Positions 61,009 to 64,000 of a DNA stretch of 64,000 bases are shown in pieces. The notes beneath the pieces are model-generated. The model did not search any database. It was given only the letters and a program-made list of their open reading frames with translations, and was not told the origin of the DNA. The DNA is from Sphingomonas bacterium. GTDB lineage: Bacteria; Pseudomonadota; Alphaproteobacteria; Sphingomonadales; Sphingomonadaceae. Each line of letters begins with the position of its first letter. The first letter of the stretch is position 1. The stretch lies in contig NZ_JAQGLG010000077.1 of assembly GCF_028292965.1 (NCBI RefSeq), positions 31,966 through 95,965 on the forward strand. Reading direction: 5' to 3'. A program made the position numbers and the translations under genes.

Positions 61009-61068
61009 GCAATGCAACCATCCGCCCCCGTCGCGGGTTGGCGGTGGAAGCAACAGGGAAAGTCGCCG

Positions 61069-61398
61069 ATGATCGTTCTGAGCCTGCTCCTCGCCGCGGC
61101 GGGGCCGGCGGCTGCCACAGCGCCGCACCCCGTCCGCCATGTCGTTCATCGCCGCGTCGTGCGCGATGTCGTGCGGCGCAAGCACCGGATCGATACCCGC
61201 CTGCGTCTCGCGGGCTGTGGTTACAACGCGACCGGCCGGTGCGCGACGGTGCGTTCGCCCTATCGCCTGCCGCTCGCCGAGCCGCTGCCGCCCACCGCCA
61301 AGGCGGACGCGCTGGCACAGACCGGCACTCGCTGTGCGCTGATCGGCCAGACCATCTGCACTCACCCGCCAAGGGAAATCCTGCACGTTGAAAAATAG
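61069..61398 (+). CDS. Small secreted protein, tandem family member 1
   Basis: A 109-residue protein with a signal peptide (MIVLSLLLAAAGPAAATA), a basic His/Arg-rich stretch (RHVVHRRVVRDVVRRKHR), then CGYNATGRCATVRSPYRLPLAEP and a C-terminal CALIGQTICTHPP. Four Cys suggest disulfides. ATG 61069 has AGGGAA eight bases upstream. It shares a Cys...R-[LV]-PL motif with the two genes that follow. Function unknown. Confidence 0.65.
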   Translation: MIVLSLLLAAAGPAAATAPHPVRHVVHRRVVRDVVRRKHRIDTRLRLAGCGYNATGRCATVRSPYRLPLAEPLPPTAKADALAQTGTRCALIGQTICTHPPREILHVEK

Positions 61399-61460
61399 CC
61401 TTTGAGAAAAATAGCTTCTGGCTGCTCCCGGCCGACGCAGTGCCACGCTATGACCGCACG

Positions 61461-61805
61461 ATGCTCGGCTGGCTCCTTCTGCTGGCGGCGGACCCGAGTG
61501 CCGCCTGGCTCGCGCAGGAGCGCGCGGCGACGCGCGTGTCGCCAATATGCACTGCGCCGACTGATTCGAACGAGGTAACGGTCTGCGGTCGGCGCCACGC
61601 CGACCGTTACCGCGTGCCGCTGATCGAAATCGACCGCGACAACCCCGCCAATGAAGGCGTGCCGGCGGAGCGCTATCGTTTGCTCGCGCGCACCAATAAT
61701 TGTCGCGAGCACAACCTTTTCCAGGTCGGTTGCGGTATGGCCGGCGTGACGGCGAGCACGCGCCACGGCATCACCACCGGCGGCGAAAGGCCTCTCGCGC
61801 CATGA
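61461..61805 (+). CDS. Small secreted protein, tandem family member 2
   Basis: A 114-residue protein with a short hydrophobic N-terminus (MLGWLLLLAADPSAAW), then CTAPTDSNEVTVCGRRHADRYRVPLIEIDRD, the clearest version of the VCGRR...YR-[LV]-PL motif, and NNCREHNLFQVGCGMAGVTAS near the end. Four Cys. A GTG at 61440 is a possible earlier start. The last codons overlap the next ATG. Function unknown. Confidence 0.65.
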   Translation: MLGWLLLLAADPSAAWLAQERAATRVSPICTAPTDSNEVTVCGRRHADRYRVPLIEIDRDNPANEGVPAERYRLLARTNNCREHNLFQVGCGMAGVTASTRHGITTGGERPLAP

Positions 61806-62254
61806 TCCTGCTTCTGCTTCTCGCCCAGGTCGCGAGCCCCGCACCCGCAACGCCGCCCGATCCCGGACACGGCACGCCGCCCGCACGGATATCGATCCTG
61901 GTCGATCCCACGCCCGCCTGCCCACCACCGGTGCAGGGCAGCAAGGATGTGGTGGTGTGCGCCCGTCCCAACCAGGAACAACGCCTGCCGTTGCCCGACG
62001 AGCGCGGCCCGCCCAACGGCCCGGTCGCGTCCAACCCCGAACTCACCGGCAGCGGCGCGCTCGCCGCCGAGGGGACACCGTGTGCCGCGCATCAGGGCGG
62101 CTGCACGGTCGGTTTCGGTCCGCCGATCGTGCCGATCGTCGCGGCATTGGTCGGTGCGGTGAAGAGCGGGCTGGCCAAGCGTCCCGACAAATCGCACCGC
62201 GTCGCGATCCCGCTCGACGATGCCCCGCCGCCGCCCTCGCGGATCGAACCCTAG
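61802..62254 (+). CDS. Small secreted protein, tandem family member 3
   Basis: A 150-residue protein: signal MILLLLLAQVASPAPATPP, Pro-rich spacer, then CPPPVQGSKDVVVCARPNQEQRLPLPDERGPP (same VVCxR...RLPL motif), CAAHQGGCTVGF, a hydrophobic segment IVPIVAALVGAVKSGL and a Pro-rich end. Coupled to the previous gene by a 4-bp overlap; its stop overlaps the convergent homoserine dehydrogenase gene by 4 bp. Function unknown. Confidence 0.7.
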   Translation: MILLLLLAQVASPAPATPPDPGHGTPPARISILVDPTPACPPPVQGSKDVVVCARPNQEQRLPLPDERGPPNGPVASNPELTGSGALAAEGTPCAAHQGGCTVGFGPPIVPIVAALVGAVKSGLAKRPDKSHRVAIPLDDAPPPPSRIEP

Positions 62255-63546
62255 CCGAGGATATGCATCCACACCGGCGCACCGGTGAGGCTCTGCGAGC
62301 CGCGCAATTTCTCCAGCGCCTGCGCCACCGCGCGTTCCGGCCCTTCGTGCGTCACGATCGCCACCAGCACTGTGCCGTCGGCCATCGTGCCGCGCTGGAT
62401 CAGGCTTTCGATCGACACGCCGGCGTCGCGCATCGCCGCAGCGATCTCGGCCAGCACGCCGACCTTGTCGGCCACCATGAAGCGCACATAGGCCCGACCG
62501 CGCCGTGCGCCGCTATCGGCGGCGGTGTGTTCGGCCAGCGCGTCGGCCGGCATGGCGAAGGCCGGGCCGAATTCGCCGCGCGCGATATCGATCAGGTCGG
62601 CAACCACCGCGCTCGCGGTCGGTCCGTCGCCGGCGCCGGCGCCCTGAAATAGCAGCCGCCCGACGAAATTACCCTCGGCGACAACCGCGTTGGTTGCGCC
62701 CGTGACATGCGCCAGCGGATGGCTCATCGGCACGAGATGCGGATGGACACGCTGGAATAGCCCGCCCGGCCCATCCTCGGCCAGCCCGAGCAGGCGGATG
62801 CGATACCCCAAAGCCGCGGCCTCGGCGATATCGGCGGCAAGCACATGGCGGATCCCGCTGGTCGCGACATCGCCGAACGCCGGCCGCGTGCCGAACGCCA
62901 GGCTGGCGAGGATCGACAGCTTGTGCGCCGCGTCGACGCCGTCAATGTCGAAGCTCGGATCGGCCTCGGCGAAACCCTTGGCCTGCGCCTCGGCCAGCAC
63001 CTCGGCAAAGTCGCGCCCTTCCGACTCCATCGTCGAGAGGATGAAATTGCACGTGCCGTTGAGGATGCCGTACACCCGCGACAGCGCATTGGCCGCCGCA
63101 CCCTCGCGCAGCCCCTTGATCACCGGCACGCCGCCAGCGACCGCCGCTTCGAATTTCAGCGCGACCTGCGCGGTCTCGGCGGCCCGCGCCAGCTCCAGCC
63201 CATGATGCGCGATCATCGCCTTGTTGGCGGTGACGAAACTCTTGCCCGCCCCAAGCGTCGCCCGGGCCAGGGTCAGGGCAGGGCCATCCGACCCGCCGAC
63301 CAGCTCGACCACCACATCGGCCTTGTCGTGATGCGCCAGCGCAGTGGTGTCATCGACCCAGTCGAACCCCGAGATATCGACCCCGCGATCCTTGCTGCGA
63401 TCACGCGCCGACACCGCGACGATCTCGATCCGCCGCCCGGCCCGCCGCGCGATCAGATCGCCATTGGTCTCGAGCAGGCGAATGACGCCGCCACCGACGG
63501 TTCCGAGACCAGCGAGTGCGATGCGGAGAGGGGTTGTGTCGTTCAT
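62251..63546 (-). CDS. hom: Homoserine dehydrogenase
   Basis: A 431-residue NAD(P)-dependent enzyme reducing aspartate semialdehyde to homoserine for Met/Thr/Ile synthesis. Nucleotide-binding LRIALAGLGTVGGGVIRLL, SFVTANKAMIAHHG, catalytic GILNGTCNFILSTM and GFAEADPSFDIDGVDAAHKLSILASLAFG, and a C-terminal ACT domain (AYVRFMVADKVGVLAEIAAAMRDAGVSIESLIQRG) for allosteric control by threonine. Full length. Upstream lies a family D repeat. Confidence 0.97.
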   Translation of the reverse strand: MNDTTPLRIALAGLGTVGGGVIRLLETNGDLIARRAGRRIEIVAVSARDRSKDRGVDISGFDWVDDTTALAHHDKADVVVELVGGSDGPALTLARATLGAGKSFVTANKAMIAHHGLELARAAETAQVALKFEAAVAGGVPVIKGLREGAAANALSRVYGILNGTCNFILSTMESEGRDFAEVLAEAQAKGFAEADPSFDIDGVDAAHKLSILASLAFGTRPAFGDVATSGIRHVLAADIAEAAALGYRIRLLGLAEDGPGGLFQRVHPHLVPMSHPLAHVTGATNAVVAEGNFVGRLLFQGAGAGDGPTASAVVADLIDIARGEFGPAFAMPADALAEHTAADSGARRGRAYVRFMVADKVGVLAEIAAAMRDAGVSIESLIQRGTMADGTVLVAIVTHEGPERAVAQALEKLRGSQSLTGAPVWMHILG

Positions 63547-63588
63547 GCCGCCGCGCCTAGCCGGAAGGGCGGCGGCGGTTCAAGAAAT

Positions 63589-63719
63589 TCCTCCCCGGAA
63601 CGGGGAGGGGGACCATCCACAGGATGGTGGAGGGGGATCGCCGCAAACGTAGCGCTCGCGGTCAGCCCCCTCCACCACCGACCTGCGGTCGGCGGTTCCC
63701 CTCCCCGTGCCGGGGAGGA
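63589..63719. repeat. Palindromic intergenic repeat, family D (copy 2)
   Basis: About 131 bp with ends TCCTCCCCGGAACGGGGAGG and CCTCCCCGTGCCGGGGAGGA, matching the layout and length of 8933-9063, with a diverged middle. It separates hom from the oxygenase gene upstream of it. Confidence 0.85.
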
Positions 63720-63730
63720 GCTAGAAGATG

Positions 63731-64000
63731 TTACTTCTTCACCAGCCCGATCTCGACCAGCCGCTCGTGCAGATAGTCGTGCGCCGTGATCGGCGTCGGA
63801 TAGCGGTTGGGATTGTCCGGTGTGATCGTCGACGGCAGCGTCTCGATCAGGAAATCGGGCGCCGGGTGGAGGAAGAACGGCATCGAATAACGCGAGAAGC
63901 CGCGCCGCTCGGGCACCGGGTTGACCACACGGTGCGTCGTCGAGGGCAGCACATGGTTGGTCAGCCGCTGCAGCATGTCGCCGACATTGACCACCATCGC
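63731..64000 (-). CDS. 2-oxoglutarate/Fe(II) oxygenase (isopenicillin N synthase-like), 5'-truncated
   Basis: The C-terminal ~89 residues of an IPNS/2OG-Fe(II) oxygenase running off the right edge. VVNVGDMLQRLTNHVLPSTTHRVVNP contains the distal iron His and the 2-oxoglutarate-binding Arg, followed by RRGFSRYSMPFFLHPAPD. The true start and the HxD motif lie outside the window. Substrate unknown. Confidence 0.88.
   Translation of the reverse strand, partial: AMVVNVGDMLQRLTNHVLPSTTHRVVNPVPERRGFSRYSMPFFLHPAPDFLIETLPSTITPDNPNRYPTPITAHDYLHERLVEIGLVKK

Overview
The window reads as chromosomal DNA of a Sphingomonas-like alphaproteobacterium (Sphingomonadaceae). Evidence: high GC with strong third-position GC bias, a PrsK/PrsR/PrsT plus TIGR03013-type glycosyltransferase set of the XrtA/PEP-CTERM system, a TorF-type porin, a DUF3035 lipoprotein, a CIRCE-controlled groESL operon, and several families of short palindromic intergenic repeats of the kind common in sphingomonads. 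It is mostly ordinary core and metabolic chromosome. I see no prophage, transposase, CRISPR array, rRNA or tRNA gene. Both ends cut through genes: a DUF899 protein on the left and a 2-oxoglutarate/Fe(II) oxygenase on the right.

Layout. 1-5.4 kb: DUF899 tail with an overlapping small membrane protein, a two-hairpin candidate small RNA or terminator, fatty acid desaturase, class II fructose-bisphosphatase (glpX), glutaminyl-peptide cyclotransferase, dapD and a HAD pyrimidine nucleotidase. 5.5-9 kb: subtilisin-like autotransporter-type protease and a luciferase-like flavin oxidoreductase. 9-16 kb: a PepSY protein/response regulator/histidine kinase operon, an ABC-F ATPase, a ParDE toxin-antitoxin pair, a HisKA_2 sensor kinase and a DUF815 ATPase. 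16-24.3 kb: PrsT, PrsR, PrsK and the polyprenyl-glycosylphosphotransferase of the PEP-CTERM/exopolysaccharide system, with manC divergent and a TGTC-N9-GACA palindrome between them. 24.3-26.2 kb: a sulfotransferase with a Nif11-like N-terminus, divergent from an Asp/Asn beta-hydroxylase. 26-32 kb: exported oligoendopeptidase F, MarR-GNAT fusion, glutathione S-transferase and a DUF6311 membrane protein. 32-34 kb: groES-groEL with CIRCE, a repeat between the two genes and three hairpins after groEL. 34-43 kb: MATE pump, SppA, GNAT, ileS-lspA-DUF3035 and the TorF porin. 43-51.6 kb: MscS channel, cystathionine beta-lyase, a GT4/toroid-GH130 glycan pair and an OPT transporter. 51.6-59.5 kb: AsmA, MOSC, DUF853 HerA-like ATPase, DegP-type protease, hflC and hflK. 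59.5-64 kb: Mrp ATPase, CoA-binding protein, three tandem small secreted proteins sharing a VCxR...R-[LV]-PL motif, homoserine dehydrogenase and an oxygenase fragment.

How the genes work together. ManC makes GDP-mannose, which could feed the exopolysaccharide made with the TIGR03013 glycosyltransferase and the putative oligomannan cycle of the GT4-GH130 pair. HflK/HflC, DegP, GroESL, SppA and LspA form a dispersed protein-quality and envelope set. The most interesting candidates for undescribed biology are the Nif11-sulfotransferase/hydroxylase pair, the GT4-GH130 locus behind a TGCA palindrome, and the tandem VCGRR-type secreted proteins. All calls are by eye from sequence; no similarity search was possible.
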